From Clostridioides difficile CD160 (GTDB taxonomy: Bacteria; Bacillota; Clostridia; Peptostreptococcales; Peptostreptococcaceae), in the NCBI RefSeq assembly GCF_000449425.2, contig NZ_AVHW01000104.1, positions 1 through 56,400 of the forward strand: DNA of 56,400 nt, written 5' to 3'. Both the position numbers and the translations under genes were made by a program. The notes beneath the pieces are model-generated. The model had not been told where the DNA came from, did not search any database, and saw only the letters and a list, made by a program, of their open reading frames with translations. This document shows positions 26,687 to 37,177 of this stretch, one piece after another (positions within the stretch are counted from its first letter, which is position 1; the number at the start of each line of letters is the position of its first letter).

Positions 26687-28135
26687 TTATTGTTTTTTAG
26701 CCTGATTCCAAAATTCATCCATCTCTTCAAGTGTCATGTCTTCTAATTTTTTATTTAAATTCATTGCACTTTTCTCTACAAACTCAAATCTATTTATGAA
26801 TTTATCTGTAGTACAGTTCAAGGCTTCTCCTGAGTCTATGTCTAAAAATCTAGCTAGATTTACTACCGAAAATAATAAATCGCCTAGTTCTTCCTTTATG
26901 TATTTTATATTCCCGACCCTGTGTTCGTCAAGTAATTCCTGATATTCTTCTTCAATTTTTTTAAATACATCTTCTACATTGTCCCAATCAAAGCCAACAA
27001 GGGCTGCTTTATGTTGAACTTTACTAGCCTTCATAAGAGCTGGTAGATGTTTTGGTATCCTTCTAAGACCATCTGTTACAGTGCTTTCGCCCTTTTCTTC
27101 TTTCTTTAATTCTTCCCAAGTTTTTTCAAACTTAGACATATCTAGTTTTACACCACTAAATATATGAGGATGTCTATGAATTAATTTTTTACAGATTCCA
27201 TTTACTACTTCTTTTAAATCAAAGTAGCCCTCCTCATTTCCTATCTGACAATGGAATATAACTTGTAAAAGAACATCTCCTAGTTCTTCTACCATTTCAT
27301 CTATATCATTATTGTCAATTGCATTACAAAGCTCATATGCTTCCTCTATAACAGAATTTTTTAATGACTGATGCGTTTGTTTTTTATCCCATTCACATCC
27401 AGATGGACTTCTAAGTGTATTAACTATTATTTCTAAGTCATGTACTGTATTATACATCTTTTTAGAACTTTTGGGTATATATAAGCTAGTTAAATAGTCA
27501 AAAAAGTTTTCATTTCTGTCCAATTCGCACAGTTTTATAAACTTTTTACTTTCTAAATCTTTGACACCTGCTCCATTTACTATACATACTTCTTGATTAT
27601 AGTCATAGTATTCCATAAGCTTTAACTTTACATTAGATGCTATAAATTTATCATATACTTGAGTTATTATCATACTAGTATCTAAGTCTATATATGAATT
27701 TTCTATTTCAAAAGCATCTATCAATTTAAAGCCTTCAGATGGGTCTATGCCCAAATAGTTAAACATAGCGTCTACAAAGCTCATAGAAGGCAATATTTCT
27801 ACTGTTATGTGCTTTTCATTGGCTAGTCTTTCTATTATACTTACAGTCTTTTCTGCGACTCTTGGATGACCAGGAACAGCATATATTAAGTCACCCTTTG
27901 TAGCTTCTTCTATGATAAACTCAGATATTTTTAAATAGACATTTTCAAAATTTTCTTCATTTTCATAAAAATAGTCTAAAGAAGTGTATTGTATAGTTTC
28001 TTTAAGTTTATCAATTATTGGATGTTTCTCTGTTCTAAAAAAGACTCTAGGGCTATTTTTTAAAGATTCTAAAACACCTTGGCTTATAAGAGAATAATCT
28101 CCTGGTCCAAGACCTACAATACTTATCTTACCCAT
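26687..28135 (-). CDS. mazG: Fusion of tetrapyrrole-methylase domain and MazG pyrophosphohydrolase (YabN type)
   Basis: 482 residues. The N-terminal half (1-215) is a tetrapyrrole (corrin/porphyrin) methylase fold with IVGLGPGDYSLIS and VPGHPRVAEKT; the C-terminal half has two MazG modules with EEAYELCNAID...EELGDVLLQ and EEEYQELLDE...EELGDLLFSV metal sites, which hydrolyse nucleoside triphosphates. The methylase substrate is unknown. The frame opens with GTG at 28162, but ATG at 28135 lies 7 nt after AGGAG and is preferred. Confidence 0.92.
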   Translation of the reverse strand: MGKISIVGLGPGDYSLISQGVLESLKNSPRVFFRTEKHPIIDKLKETIQYTSLDYFYENEENFENVYLKISEFIIEEATKGDLIYAVPGHPRVAEKTVSIIERLANEKHITVEILPSMSFVDAMFNYLGIDPSEGFKLIDAFEIENSYIDLDTSMIITQVYDKFIASNVKLKLMEYYDYNQEVCIVNGAGVKDLESKKFIKLCELDRNENFFDYLTSLYIPKSSKKMYNTVHDLEIIVNTLRSPSGCEWDKKQTHQSLKNSVIEEAYELCNAIDNNDIDEMVEELGDVLLQVIFHCQIGNEEGYFDLKEVVNGICKKLIHRHPHIFSGVKLDMSKFEKTWEELKKEEKGESTVTDGLRRIPKHLPALMKASKVQHKAALVGFDWDNVEDVFKKIEEEYQELLDEHRVGNIKYIKEELGDLLFSVVNLARFLDIDSGEALNCTTDKFINRFEFVEKSAMNLNKKLEDMTLEEMDEFWNQAKKQ

Positions 28136-28241
28136 AACATCACTCCTATTAGCAAATTTCACTTTATTTTTGTATTATTATGCAAATAAGGAGCTTTACT
28201 ATTTGTATAGTATTTCCTTTATTTACATATATATTCCTATA

Positions 28242-29855
28242 TTATCTTATAAGTTTAACTTTTTTTAACAATTTATATAATTTATCACCTTTTGGCATAG
28301 TTAAAATCTCTTCTTTTTTAACTCCACCTATTCCAAGTATAACTACTACATATACAATTCCACCAATACATATTGCAATTATTGTAGATATGCTATTTCC
28401 TAAGAATCCAACTAAAGCACCGTAACTCAACTTAACCATTATAAACATTGTCATAACTGTTATAAATGGCTTTATTATAAATTCTTTTTTAGGGAAGTTT
28501 ACATTCATGTGTTTTTTAACATATAATAAGTTAATCATAGCTGCTACAAAGTATGCTGTAACTGTCCCAAATGCAGAACCCAATACATTAATATCTGGTA
28601 TCCCTGTCAAAGTATAACTTATCACAATCTTACATAACATACCAGCACATAGGGCAATTACAGGGACTATTGGTTTTCCCATTCCTTGAATTATACCAGT
28701 TAATGTTTGTATTAAACCTAAAAATAATACACATGGAGTAAGAGTAAACAAAATAGTTCCTACAGAAGATGGTTCATGTGGAAATAAAAGACCCATTATT
28801 GGTATTGCTAAAGAAGCCATACCAAACGCACAAGGTAACACTATAAGTAAAGTTACCTTAACTGCACTCTTAGTATCTTTTCTAGCTTTTGACTTATTTC
28901 CTAATGCATATGCTTTAGAAATTGCTGGCACTAAGCTCATACTCATTGCAGTTGTTATAACTGCTGGTAAATTTATTGTGGCCATTGCCATACCTGTTAA
29001 CTGACCAAACATTGAATTTGCTACTTTGTATGTAAAGCCTGCTTCCATAAGTCTTCTTATCACGATAACATTATCTATCATATTTACAAGTGGCATTACT
29101 GATGCTCCTATTGTTATAGGGATAGCAACAATTAAAAGCTTTTTAAAAATATAAGAAACTCTCTCATCTTTAAATCTTTGACTTGCATCTATCTCTGCTC
29201 TACGCTCTTTTCTTCCTAGCATATAAGCAAACATCAAGTAAATCATAGATGCTACTGAACCTATTGTAGCTCCTGATATAGCACCAGCTGCTCCAAAAGT
29301 CTGACCTAGACTTTTCATAAGTAGGTAGGCCAAAGTAAGACCTAATACAACTCTAAAAAATTGCTCTGCAACTTGAGACACAGCAATCTTAGTCATATCT
29401 TGTCTCCCTTGAAAATATCCTCTATATGCAGACATTGCAGGGACAAATAATAATGCTGGAGCAATAGCTTTCATAGAGTATAATGCACCTGGATTTTTCA
29501 TTATGTTTGTTACTATGTAGTCGGCACCAAAAAATAATATACAAAATGATATTATTCCGGTTATAAATAAAACTGTATGTGATACCTTAAATATCTTATT
29601 TGCACCTTTAAAATTTCCAATGGCAACTTTTTCCGAAACCAATTTTGCCACAGCCGTTGGGAATCCAGCAGTAGCTAATGTTAAAAATAGAGTATACACA
29701 GGATAAGCAGCCTGATAGTATCCCATTCCTTCTGAACCAATCATGTTCCCAAGAGGGATTCTAAAAAATCCTCCCATTATTTTTACGATTACACCTGCTA
29801 ACCCAAGTATAAGGGCTCCCTTTAAAAAGGAGTCTTTATTTTTGTTATTGTTCAT
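28242..29855 (-). CDS. spoVB: Stage V sporulation protein B, lipid II flippase-like transporter
   Basis: 537 residues with about 14 membrane helices, of the polysaccharide-transport branch of the MOP (MATE-like) superfamily. The start SFLKGALILGLAGVIVKIMG and GMGYYQAAYPVYTLFLTLATAG are typical of SpoVB/YabM proteins. SpoVB is needed for spore cortex peptidoglycan, presumably by moving lipid-linked precursors. TTG at 29885 opens the longest frame; ATG at 29855 is 7 nt after GGAGG. The neighbouring spoVT and mazG keep the Bacillus order, so it may also be the YabM counterpart. Confidence 0.9.
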   Translation of the reverse strand: MNNNKNKDSFLKGALILGLAGVIVKIMGGFFRIPLGNMIGSEGMGYYQAAYPVYTLFLTLATAGFPTAVAKLVSEKVAIGNFKGANKIFKVSHTVLFITGIISFCILFFGADYIVTNIMKNPGALYSMKAIAPALLFVPAMSAYRGYFQGRQDMTKIAVSQVAEQFFRVVLGLTLAYLLMKSLGQTFGAAGAISGATIGSVASMIYLMFAYMLGRKERRAEIDASQRFKDERVSYIFKKLLIVAIPITIGASVMPLVNMIDNVIVIRRLMEAGFTYKVANSMFGQLTGMAMATINLPAVITTAMSMSLVPAISKAYALGNKSKARKDTKSAVKVTLLIVLPCAFGMASLAIPIMGLLFPHEPSSVGTILFTLTPCVLFLGLIQTLTGIIQGMGKPIVPVIALCAGMLCKIVISYTLTGIPDINVLGSAFGTVTAYFVAAMINLLYVKKHMNVNFPKKEFIIKPFITVMTMFIMVKLSYGALVGFLGNSISTIIAICIGGIVYVVVILGIGGVKKEEILTMPKGDKLYKLLKKVKLIR

Positions 29856-29935
29856 AACATAACCTCCATACTGTTTATATAACAAACTTTAATATACCAT
29901 ATTTTTGATGCTATATTCAATATTTTACACAAAAA

Positions 29936-29965
29936 CTTCAAAAGACCTTCATTTAAAAGGTCTTT
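29936..29965 (-). terminator. Terminator after spoVT
   Basis: AAAGACCTT and AAGGTCTTT pair perfectly (29941-29965); a T-rich tail follows about 5 nt later on the minus strand. Confidence 0.8.
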
Positions 29966-29974
29966 ATGATAAAA

Positions 29975-30514
29975 TTATTGAACTTGTTTTCCTAAAAAGT
30001 TAGCAGCAATTTTCAAAGATTTTTCTTCATTTTCTGCAATTGTATCTTTATCTTTTGAAACTACTACAATTGAACCTATACAGTCACCAGATGCACTAAT
30101 TATAGGCATAATAACTTGACTAGTATATTCTTTTTGGTCTTCTTTAAATAAAGGTAAAAGGTTTTTATCTTTTGAATATTTTACTGTCCTTTCACTTATT
30201 ATTGCTTCTAGCTCATCACTTATACTTTTTTCTTTATAATCTTTTTTAGGAAGTTTAGATACAGCTATTATAGAATCTAAGTCTGTTATCAATACACCAT
30301 ATCCTAGCACTTCAGCTAATGTTTCAGCATATTCTTGAGAGAATTCATTTAATTCTCCTATTGGAGAGTATTTTTTAAGTATGACTTCTCCATCTTTTGC
30401 TGTGAATATCTCTAAAGGGTCTCCTTCTCTAATTCTTAATGTCTTTCTTATCTCTTTTGGTATAACTACCCTTCCAAGATCATCTATTCTTCTAACTATA
30501 CCTGTTGCTTTCAT
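29975..30514 (-). CDS. spoVT: Stage V sporulation protein T, AbrB-type regulator
   Basis: 179 residues: an AbrB-like swapped-hairpin DNA-binding domain (1-47, MKATGIVRRIDDLGRVVIPK) and a C-terminal GAF-like domain (about 60-178). It controls late forespore (sigma-G) genes. The longest frame starts at ATG 30532, but that codon overlaps the ribosome binding site GGAGGG; ATG at 30514 is used instead. It stands as a single gene between two terminators. Confidence 0.95.
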   Translation of the reverse strand: MKATGIVRRIDDLGRVVIPKEIRKTLRIREGDPLEIFTAKDGEVILKKYSPIGELNEFSQEYAETLAEVLGYGVLITDLDSIIAVSKLPKKDYKEKSISDELEAIISERTVKYSKDKNLLPLFKEDQKEYTSQVIMPIISASGDCIGSIVVVSKDKDTIAENEEKSLKIAANFLGKQVQ

Positions 30515-30576
30515 ATTTTTTAATCCCTCCATAAATTACTTTAAGTTTATTTTTACCATTGTTAAGAAAAATATAC

Positions 30577-30612
30577 AAAAAAAGCTATATCTTATCTAGA
30601 TATAGCTTTTTT
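30577..30612 (-). terminator. Terminator after prsA
   Basis: GCTATATC and GATATAGC with flanking A/T runs form a stem of 14 bp or more around a 7-nt loop, ending in seven T on the minus strand. Symmetric, possibly bidirectional. Confidence 0.9.
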
Positions 30613-30637
30613 AAGCATATTACTCTTTTTTTAGTTT

Positions 30638-31633
30638 TTAGATTGTGATTTTATTTATTACTTTTTCATCTTTTTCCACTTTAGCTTCTTTAGTTAATTT
30701 TTCTATTTGCTCTTGATACTTATTTTTTAACAATTGGTCTTTTATAGTTTCTTTTGCATCTTCAAATGATGTTTGCTCATTTACTTTGTCTGTTACTTTA
30801 ATTATATGATATCCATATTGAGTTTCAACTAAATTAGATACTTCACCCTTTTTCATAGAAAAAGCAGCTTCTTCAAACTCAGCAACCATTTGTCCTCTTG
30901 AGAAGAAACCTAATTTACCACCATCACTTGCTGTAGAGTCTTGTGAATATTTTTTTGCTACTTTTGCAAAATCTTCACCTGATTTAACTTCTTTAAGAGC
31001 TTCTTCAGCCTTTTTCTTAGCTTCTGCTTTTTTCTCATCTGAAAGTGGCTTGTTATTCTCATCTACTGTTTTTAATAAAATATGAGAAGCTTCTACCTCA
31101 TCTTTTTTAAATTCATCTTTGTGCTCATCATAGTATTTTTTCATTTCTTCATCTGATATTTTAGTCTTTTTAGCGAAACTACTTTGATAGTTTTGCATAG
31201 CTAAATCTTTCTCTTGTTGGTCTTTTAAAAATGCATCATCTATTCCTAACTTTTTAAGCTGTTCTTTATATTTTTCGTCCTTACTCATAGCATCTTTTAA
31301 ATCTTTAAGACTTTTTTCAACATCTTCTTTCTTAGGAAGTAAGTTATCTTTTTTAGCTTGAGAATATATTACTTCTGTAGTTATAAGTTGGTCAAGAATT
31401 AAATCCTTAAACTTGTCCTTATACTTTACACCTTTTTCAACTTCCTTATCCCATATATCTTTTCCATAAGTTTGTTCCATAGAATCTTTATAAAGAGCTA
31501 TAGTTTTTTTAAATTCATCTGATGATATCTTTGCTCCTTCAACTGTCGCTACAGTTTCTTCTTTACTAGAACTACAGGCAGTCATAGATACTACCAAAAT
31601 CATAGCTATTGCCAATGTTATTACTTTTTTCAA
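30638..31633 (-). CDS. prsA: Foldase lipoprotein PrsA, parvulin type
   Basis: Extracytoplasmic peptidyl-prolyl isomerase and foldase, 331 residues. The signal peptide ends in the lipobox MTAC with Cys20 as lipidation site; then a SurA-like N-terminal region (30-170), a parvulin domain (about 180-287, EASHILLKTVDE...GGKLGFFSRGQMV...YGYHIIKVTD) and a charged tail. It follows mfd by 30 nt and ends at a strong terminator. C. difficile PrsA2 has been studied for its effect on stress tolerance and virulence; I believe this is that gene, but cannot check. Confidence 0.93.
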   Translation of the reverse strand: MKKVITLAIAMILVVSMTACSSSKEETVATVEGAKISSDEFKKTIALYKDSMEQTYGKDIWDKEVEKGVKYKDKFKDLILDQLITTEVIYSQAKKDNLLPKKEDVEKSLKDLKDAMSKDEKYKEQLKKLGIDDAFLKDQQEKDLAMQNYQSSFAKKTKISDEEMKKYYDEHKDEFKKDEVEASHILLKTVDENNKPLSDEKKAEAKKKAEEALKEVKSGEDFAKVAKKYSQDSTASDGGKLGFFSRGQMVAEFEEAAFSMKKGEVSNLVETQYGYHIIKVTDKVNEQTSFEDAKETIKDQLLKNKYQEQIEKLTKEAKVEKDEKVINKITI

Positions 31634-31663
31634 ATTTAAAACATCCCTTCTTAAATTTACAAG

Positions 31664-34600
31664 TTATTTCACCTTGCACATTTTTTCTAATAATTCTTCT
31701 AATTCTGTAACTATATTATAACCTATTTTCTGTTTAGTTCTATACTTTGTTATTGGAACTAATAATATTTCATCTTTTAATTGTCTTATTTTTTCTATTT
31801 TCAATACCTTACACAATGATTTTATATAAGCTATTGTAAGTAGTGTCTGAACTGGTTTAGGTATATCAGAGAATCTGTCCTCAAGTTCTTCTTGTATCTC
31901 CAACATATCTTCTTTATTTTCAATAGAAGCTATTTTTTTGTACATTTCAATCTTAATCAATTCATCTTTTATATAATTATCTGGAATGTATGCATTTACA
32001 CTTAAATCTATTTCAACATCAATTTCTTCCACAATAGGCTCACCTTTAACCTTTTTAATTGCATCATTAAGCATTTTAACATACAAATCATAACCTATGA
32101 CTGCCATATGACCATGTTGCTGAGAGCCTAAAATATTTCCAGCACCTCTTATTTCAAGGTCTCTCATTGCTATTTTAAAACCTGAGCCAAACTCTGTAAA
32201 TTCCCTAATAGCTTTTAATCTCTTCTCTGCTATCTCACTCAGAGTTTTGTCTTTTTCATATAAAAGATACGCATATCCTTGTCTGGAGCTTCTTCCAACT
32301 CTACCTCTCAATTGGTAAAGTTGAGCTAATCCCATTTTATCTGCATCATATATAATCATTGTATTTGCATTGGATATGTCCATACCCGTTTCGATTATTG
32401 TAGTACAAACTAGTACATCATATTCTTTATTTAAAAATCCTAGGATTATATTTTCTAATGATTTAGAAGTCATTCTTCCATGTGCAACAGCTACTCTAGC
32501 ATCTGGTACGAGCTTTTGAATCATACTTGCCATTTCTTCAATATGCTCAACTCTATTGTATACGAAAAATACCTGTCCACCTCTACTTAATTCTCTCTCT
32601 ATTTCATCTTGAATTACGCTTTCCTTACTCTCTGTAACATATGTTATTACAGGGTGTCTTTCTTGTGGAGGTTCTTCTATAACACTCATGTCTCTTATTC
32701 CACTTAAAGACATATGTAAGGTTCTTGGTATAGGAGTTGCTGAAAGTGTAAGTACATCTACTGTAGATTTAATTTTCTTTAAAGCTTCCTTATGTTTTAC
32801 CCCAAATCTTTGTTCCTCATCAATAACTACAAGACCTAAATTTGGTAAATTTATATCTTTGGATATTATTCTATGTGTTCCAATCAAAATATCTACTAAT
32901 CCTTTTTTGGCATCTTCAATAATTTGTTTTTGTTGTTTTGGCGTTTTAAATCTGCTTAAAACTTCCACTCTCAAAGGATAATTTTCAAATCTCTCTTTAA
33001 ATGTATTATAGTGTTGTTGAGCTAGTATGGTTGTTGGAACTAGTACAGCAACTTGTTTTTGGTCCATACAAGCTTTAAAAATACTTCTAATCGCCACTTC
33101 TGTTTTTCCATAACCAACGTCTCCACATACAAGTCTGTCCATTACCTTACTTGATTCCATATCTTTTTTAGTTTCTTCTATTGCCTTTAATTGGTCTTCT
33201 GTCTCTTGATATGGAAATAATGACTCAAACTCTGCCTGCCAAGGTGTATCTTTTGAAAACTTATATCCTTGTATTTTTTCACGTTTTGCATAAAGTTCAA
33301 TTAAGTCCTTTGTCATGTCCTCAATTTCTTTTTTGACTTTTGCTTTTGCCTTTGTCCATTCATTGGTTCCAAGCTTATTTAACTTAACTTTTTCTACCTC
33401 TGCACCAATATATTTCTGTACTTTATCCATCTGGTCTATTGGCACATATAGATTATCTCCACCTTGATAAACTATTTTCATATAATCTTTTTTAATAGCA
33501 TTGACTGTAATCTGTTCAATCCCTGTGTATCTACCTACACCACTATTTTCATGTACTACATAATCACCAACACTTAAATCTAAAAATGATTCTATCTTTT
33601 TCCCTTTTTTAGCTTTTTTATTGCTAGCTTTAGATGCTCTTTTATAAACACCTATCATTTCATTATCTGTTATAACAACAAACTTTATTGATTTATACTG
33701 GAAACCACTGTTTATATGTGCAGGTACGATTACAATTTGAGAAGATTTAATTTCAATATCTCTATCTTTAGAAACAGTTGTTTCTAAGCCTTTATCCAAT
33801 AAATCTTTTCTTAATTTAGTTGCTCTTTCCAATGTATTTGTTGCTAAAATTATTTTGTATCCATTATATTTCAGTCGATTTAATTCTTCTATAAGCAAAT
33901 CTACTTTTCCATTGAATGTAGGAACTTCTCTACTTTCAAAGTTGATTATAGATTTTATAGAAAAATTATTTATAGACTTTGGCAATAGTGAGTTTAAAAC
34001 TACAGACTTGTCTTTTACTAGATATTCTAAGTCTGTATAATGATATAATAATTTTCCTTGGTTTTTAATAGCCAAGCCTCTTTCAAGATTAAGTTTGTAA
34101 TTTTCTCTAAACTCATTTATATAATTTTCGCATCTTTCTTTAAGCCTTGTTATATCATTGATAAATACTATTGCATCATCTGCTAGATAGGTAAATATAC
34201 TTTTGTTTTCTTCTGGATAAATATAGTCTATATAGTTTTCTACACCTTCAAAATAAGTCTTGCTTGATATATAGTCTATATTTTGAAATGTACCTTCATC
34301 AGTAATCTTAGTTGTTTCTTTTTTTAGTTTAACTAATGCATCTGTAGTTTTCTCTGGATAAATAAATTCTCTAGATGGCGTTATAGAAAACTGTTGTAAT
34401 TTATCAATTGATTTTTGCGAATATACGTCAAAAGTTCGTATGGAATCTATCTCATCATCAAATAATTCCATACGAATTGGATTTGTATATTCAAGCGAAA
34501 ACACGTCAATAATTCCACCTCTTATACTAAACTGACCAAACCCCTCTATTTTTGAAACTCTTTCATATCCTAATGAAACTAGTTTCTCAGTTAGTTTTTC

Positions 34601-35050
34601 TAAATCTAAACTGTCTCCCACCTTATAATGAGATACACTATCAAGTAAAACTTGTTTTGGTATGTATTTTCTTAAAACTGCTTCAATAGAAGTTACTAAA
34701 ATTATTTTTTCCCTATTTGCTAGTTTTAACAATACCTTTAATTTCTTTGCCTCTTCGTTTCTGTCCTTTGCATCTAAGTGATAAAAATAAATATCTTGAA
34801 ATCTTAAATATTCAACTTTATCTTCAATATAAAAACTTAAATCTTCATATACTTTCTTGGCTTCTAAATCACTACTAGTTATAAAAATCATTTGTCGTGA
34901 CAAATCATTAAACATAGAATAAGATATATGAGGTTTTTGTACTGGCAAAAGTCCATTAACCAATAATGAGCCTTTTGTATTTTTTATACAGTTTATTATA
35001 TCTTTATACTCTTTTGAATTTTGCAAAGGATATAAAAAAACATCATTCAT
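31664..35050 (-). CDS. mfd: Transcription-repair coupling factor Mfd
   Basis: 1128 residues, full length. The UvrB-like N-terminal module is followed by the RNA-polymerase interaction domain (SVGDYVVHENSGVGRYTGIE), then the RecG-like translocase with Walker A CGDVGYGKTE and DEEQRFG box, motif VI region QLRGRVGRSSRQGYAYLLY, and the C-terminal TRCF domain. It removes stalled RNA polymerase and recruits UvrA. It starts 17 nt after pth, with which it is probably co-transcribed. Confidence 0.97.
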   Translation of the reverse strand: MNDVFLYPLQNSKEYKDIINCIKNTKGSLLVNGLLPVQKPHISYSMFNDLSRQMIFITSSDLEAKKVYEDLSFYIEDKVEYLRFQDIYFYHLDAKDRNEEAKKLKVLLKLANREKIILVTSIEAVLRKYIPKQVLLDSVSHYKVGDSLDLEKLTEKLVSLGYERVSKIEGFGQFSIRGGIIDVFSLEYTNPIRMELFDDEIDSIRTFDVYSQKSIDKLQQFSITPSREFIYPEKTTDALVKLKKETTKITDEGTFQNIDYISSKTYFEGVENYIDYIYPEENKSIFTYLADDAIVFINDITRLKERCENYINEFRENYKLNLERGLAIKNQGKLLYHYTDLEYLVKDKSVVLNSLLPKSINNFSIKSIINFESREVPTFNGKVDLLIEELNRLKYNGYKIILATNTLERATKLRKDLLDKGLETTVSKDRDIEIKSSQIVIVPAHINSGFQYKSIKFVVITDNEMIGVYKRASKASNKKAKKGKKIESFLDLSVGDYVVHENSGVGRYTGIEQITVNAIKKDYMKIVYQGGDNLYVPIDQMDKVQKYIGAEVEKVKLNKLGTNEWTKAKAKVKKEIEDMTKDLIELYAKREKIQGYKFSKDTPWQAEFESLFPYQETEDQLKAIEETKKDMESSKVMDRLVCGDVGYGKTEVAIRSIFKACMDQKQVAVLVPTTILAQQHYNTFKERFENYPLRVEVLSRFKTPKQQKQIIEDAKKGLVDILIGTHRIISKDINLPNLGLVVIDEEQRFGVKHKEALKKIKSTVDVLTLSATPIPRTLHMSLSGIRDMSVIEEPPQERHPVITYVTESKESVIQDEIERELSRGGQVFFVYNRVEHIEEMASMIQKLVPDARVAVAHGRMTSKSLENIILGFLNKEYDVLVCTTIIETGMDISNANTMIIYDADKMGLAQLYQLRGRVGRSSRQGYAYLLYEKDKTLSEIAEKRLKAIREFTEFGSGFKIAMRDLEIRGAGNILGSQQHGHMAVIGYDLYVKMLNDAIKKVKGEPIVEEIDVEIDLSVNAYIPDNYIKDELIKIEMYKKIASIENKEDMLEIQEELEDRFSDIPKPVQTLLTIAYIKSLCKVLKIEKIRQLKDEILLVPITKYRTKQKIGYNIVTELEELLEKMCKVK

Positions 35051-35066
35051 TTAAATCTCCCTCTCA

Positions 35067-35627
35067 CTATCCATTGTATTTGTTCATAGACATATCTATG
35101 TTTTCTCTTATTATAGAGTCAATAGCACATGCCGCTTTTTCTAATGCTTCATTTATATTATCAGATTCTTCTTTTCTAAATCTAGAAAGTACAAAATCAG
35201 CTAAATCTTGACCAATTGCTGGCTTAGATACACCTACTCTTACTCTTGGAAAATCATTTGAACCTAGGCATTTTGTTATAGACTTCATACCATTATGAGT
35301 TCCTCCACTTCCCTTTTTTCTTATACGTATCTTTCCAACCTCTAAATCTATATCATCATATACTACTACTATATTACTTAAATCAACCTTGTAATATTTA
35401 TATATATCTATTAATGTTTCCCCACTTAAATTCATATAAGTTTGTGGTTTTACTAATAATACTTTTTCAGTACCTACTCTACCTTCTCCAATTAAAGCCT
35501 TATGCTTTATTTTAGTAACACTAATGTTGTATTCTTTTGCAAGAATATCTATGACATCAAATCCAACGTTATGTCTAGTCTTCTCATACTTCTTTCCTGG
35601 ATTACCTAACCCTACTACTACGTACAT
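35067..35627 (-). CDS. pth: Peptidyl-tRNA hydrolase
   Basis: Releases peptides from dropped-off peptidyl-tRNA; essential in bacteria. 186 residues; GLGNPG at 6-11 and the catalytic His19 in KTRHNVGFD, plus the central [20 protein letters not shown]. The ATG is only 13 nt after pilD2, with GGAGG in between and no terminator, so pth may share the pilus transcript. Its usual partner mfd follows. Confidence 0.96.
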   Translation of the reverse strand: MYVVVGLGNPGKKYEKTRHNVGFDVIDILAKEYNISVTKIKHKALIGEGRVGTEKVLLVKPQTYMNLSGETLIDIYKYYKVDLSNIVVVYDDIDLEVGKIRIRKKGSGGTHNGMKSITKCLGSNDFPRVRVGVSKPAIGQDLADFVLSRFRKEESDNINEALEKAACAIDSIIRENIDMSMNKYNG

Positions 35628-35640
35628 TTCTTACCTCCTG

Positions 35641-36291
35641 TTATATAAATTTGTATAACAAACTATAATAAAAATCAAATATATTATACTCTGTAAATAT
35701 TATTATAATTGTCGATAGGGAAATAAAAGGTGTAAAAGGAATTTGCTTTTTTACATTTATACCTTTAAATATTTTAGTTATGTATAAAACAATAAAAAAC
35801 AAAAACGCTAAAATAAATGATAAAACTATCACATAAAATACATAATTATTTCCCAATGCAAAGCAACATAAGCTATAGAGACCTACATCTCCATAGCCTA
35901 ATCCTTTTGTTAATTTAGCAATAATATAAGGTATAATAAAGCCTATCGCTAGTCCAATTATATGATTTATATAGTCAAATTGCACAATATTACAAAAGAC
36001 CAAAAAAATTATACCTTGAACTATTATACCACTAACTATTGTTATATCATATACATATATTGTGTAGTAATCTATAATGGATATAATTATTAGAAATGGA
36101 ATTAATACCATATATTGTACACATTCTACACTAATTCCAAATTTTATATATATTAATAAAGATAAAACTACAGTTATTATGTAAATAAAAAACATATTAT
36201 ATAGATTTTTCTTTGCTCTATCACAAAAAATACATAGAGATTTATTTATCAAATGTGCAAAAAATAAGGAAATTATTATTATATACTCCAT
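35641..36291 (-). CDS. pilD2: Second prepilin peptidase, short form
   Basis: 216 residues, very hydrophobic. It keeps both catalytic aspartates of A24 peptidases: Asp74 in IISIIDYYT and Asp135 in the GYGD motif (132-135). The N-terminal methyltransferase-like domain and the paired CXXC motifs of full PilD are missing; only one CIFC (20-23) is left. It may therefore cut prepilins without N-methylation, or serve other substrates. Weak ribosome binding site. A weak -10/-35 pair lies in the 103-nt gap to pilD1 (36323-36350). Confidence 0.85.
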   Translation of the reverse strand: MEYIIIISLFFAHLINKSLCIFCDRAKKNLYNMFFIYIITVVLSLLIYIKFGISVECVQYMVLIPFLIIISIIDYYTIYVYDITIVSGIIVQGIIFLVFCNIVQFDYINHIIGLAIGFIIPYIIAKLTKGLGYGDVGLYSLCCFALGNNYVFYVIVLSFILAFLFFIVLYITKIFKGINVKKQIPFTPFISLSTIIIIFTEYNIFDFYYSLLYKFI

Positions 36292-36394
36292 AGCCTATAG
36301 CACTTTAGTAATAGGGTTAATAATAATATTGTCCTTATCGAATACTTTAATTCACTTTTATAAAAATTAAAACTTGATTAAATTTAACTATTGT

Positions 36395-37177
36395 CTACAT
36401 AATCATAGAAAAATAAAGTTCAAGTAATTGTTTACCACATAAGATTGTTATTAATGCTCCAATTGATATAAATGGACCATAAGGTATAACAGAATTGTAT
36501 TCCTTTTTCTTTATCTTACTTAAGATTATCACACAAATTCCATATACTGCTCCCACATAAACACTTAATAGAGCGGTCAAAAGTCCATTTTTAACACCCA
36601 TATAAAGACCTATCATTGCAAATAGTTTAATGTCTCCTCCACCCATACACTCTTTTTTTACTATAAATTCAATCAAAATCACAACAAGCCAAACGCTTCC
36701 TCCACAAATAAAAGCTCCTATAATTGAACTTTTAATTGGTATTTCTTTAAAAATGAGATTAAAAATTATAGCGAATATAGCTCCAAAAATCAGTATTTTA
36801 TCTGGGATTATAAAGTGGTCAATATCTATAAATGTTATTATAATCAGCAAAGATACAAGAATGAAATAATAAATAGTTGTTGTAGATATTCCATATATCA
36901 TGAATACTGTTAAAAATAAAATTCCTGTAATTAATTCTACTATAGCATATCTACTAGAAATTTTCTCACAACAATATCTACATTTTCTACCACTAATTAA
37001 ATAGCTTAGTACTGGTATTAAGTCTATAGGTTTTAGTCTAGTGTTGCAACTCATACAATGTGATGGAGGTCTAGAAATAGAAATTCCCTCTGGAATCCTA
37101 AAAATACAAACATTAAAGAAACTTCCAAATACTAGACCCACTATAAATACATATAAATTAACGATTATAATGTCCAT
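36395..37177 (-). CDS. pilD1: Prepilin peptidase and N-methyltransferase
   Basis: 260 residues. The zinc-type pairs CMSC (41-44) and CRYC (66-69) mark the methyltransferase domain; catalytic Asp in FIDIDHFIIPD (118/120) and Asp182 in GGGD. It cleaves prepilin leader peptides at the Gly|Phe bond and methylates the new N-terminus. Its ATG overlaps the end of pilT by 20 nt in another frame, which suggests translational coupling. About seven or eight membrane helices. Confidence 0.93.
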   Translation of the reverse strand: MDIIIVNLYVFIVGLVFGSFFNVCIFRIPEGISISRPPSHCMSCNTRLKPIDLIPVLSYLISGRKCRYCCEKISSRYAIVELITGILFLTVFMIYGISTTTIYYFILVSLLIIITFIDIDHFIIPDKILIFGAIFAIIFNLIFKEIPIKSSIIGAFICGGSVWLVVILIEFIVKKECMGGGDIKLFAMIGLYMGVKNGLLTALLSVYVGAVYGICVIILSKIKKKEYNSVIPYGPFISIGALITILCGKQLLELYFSMIM

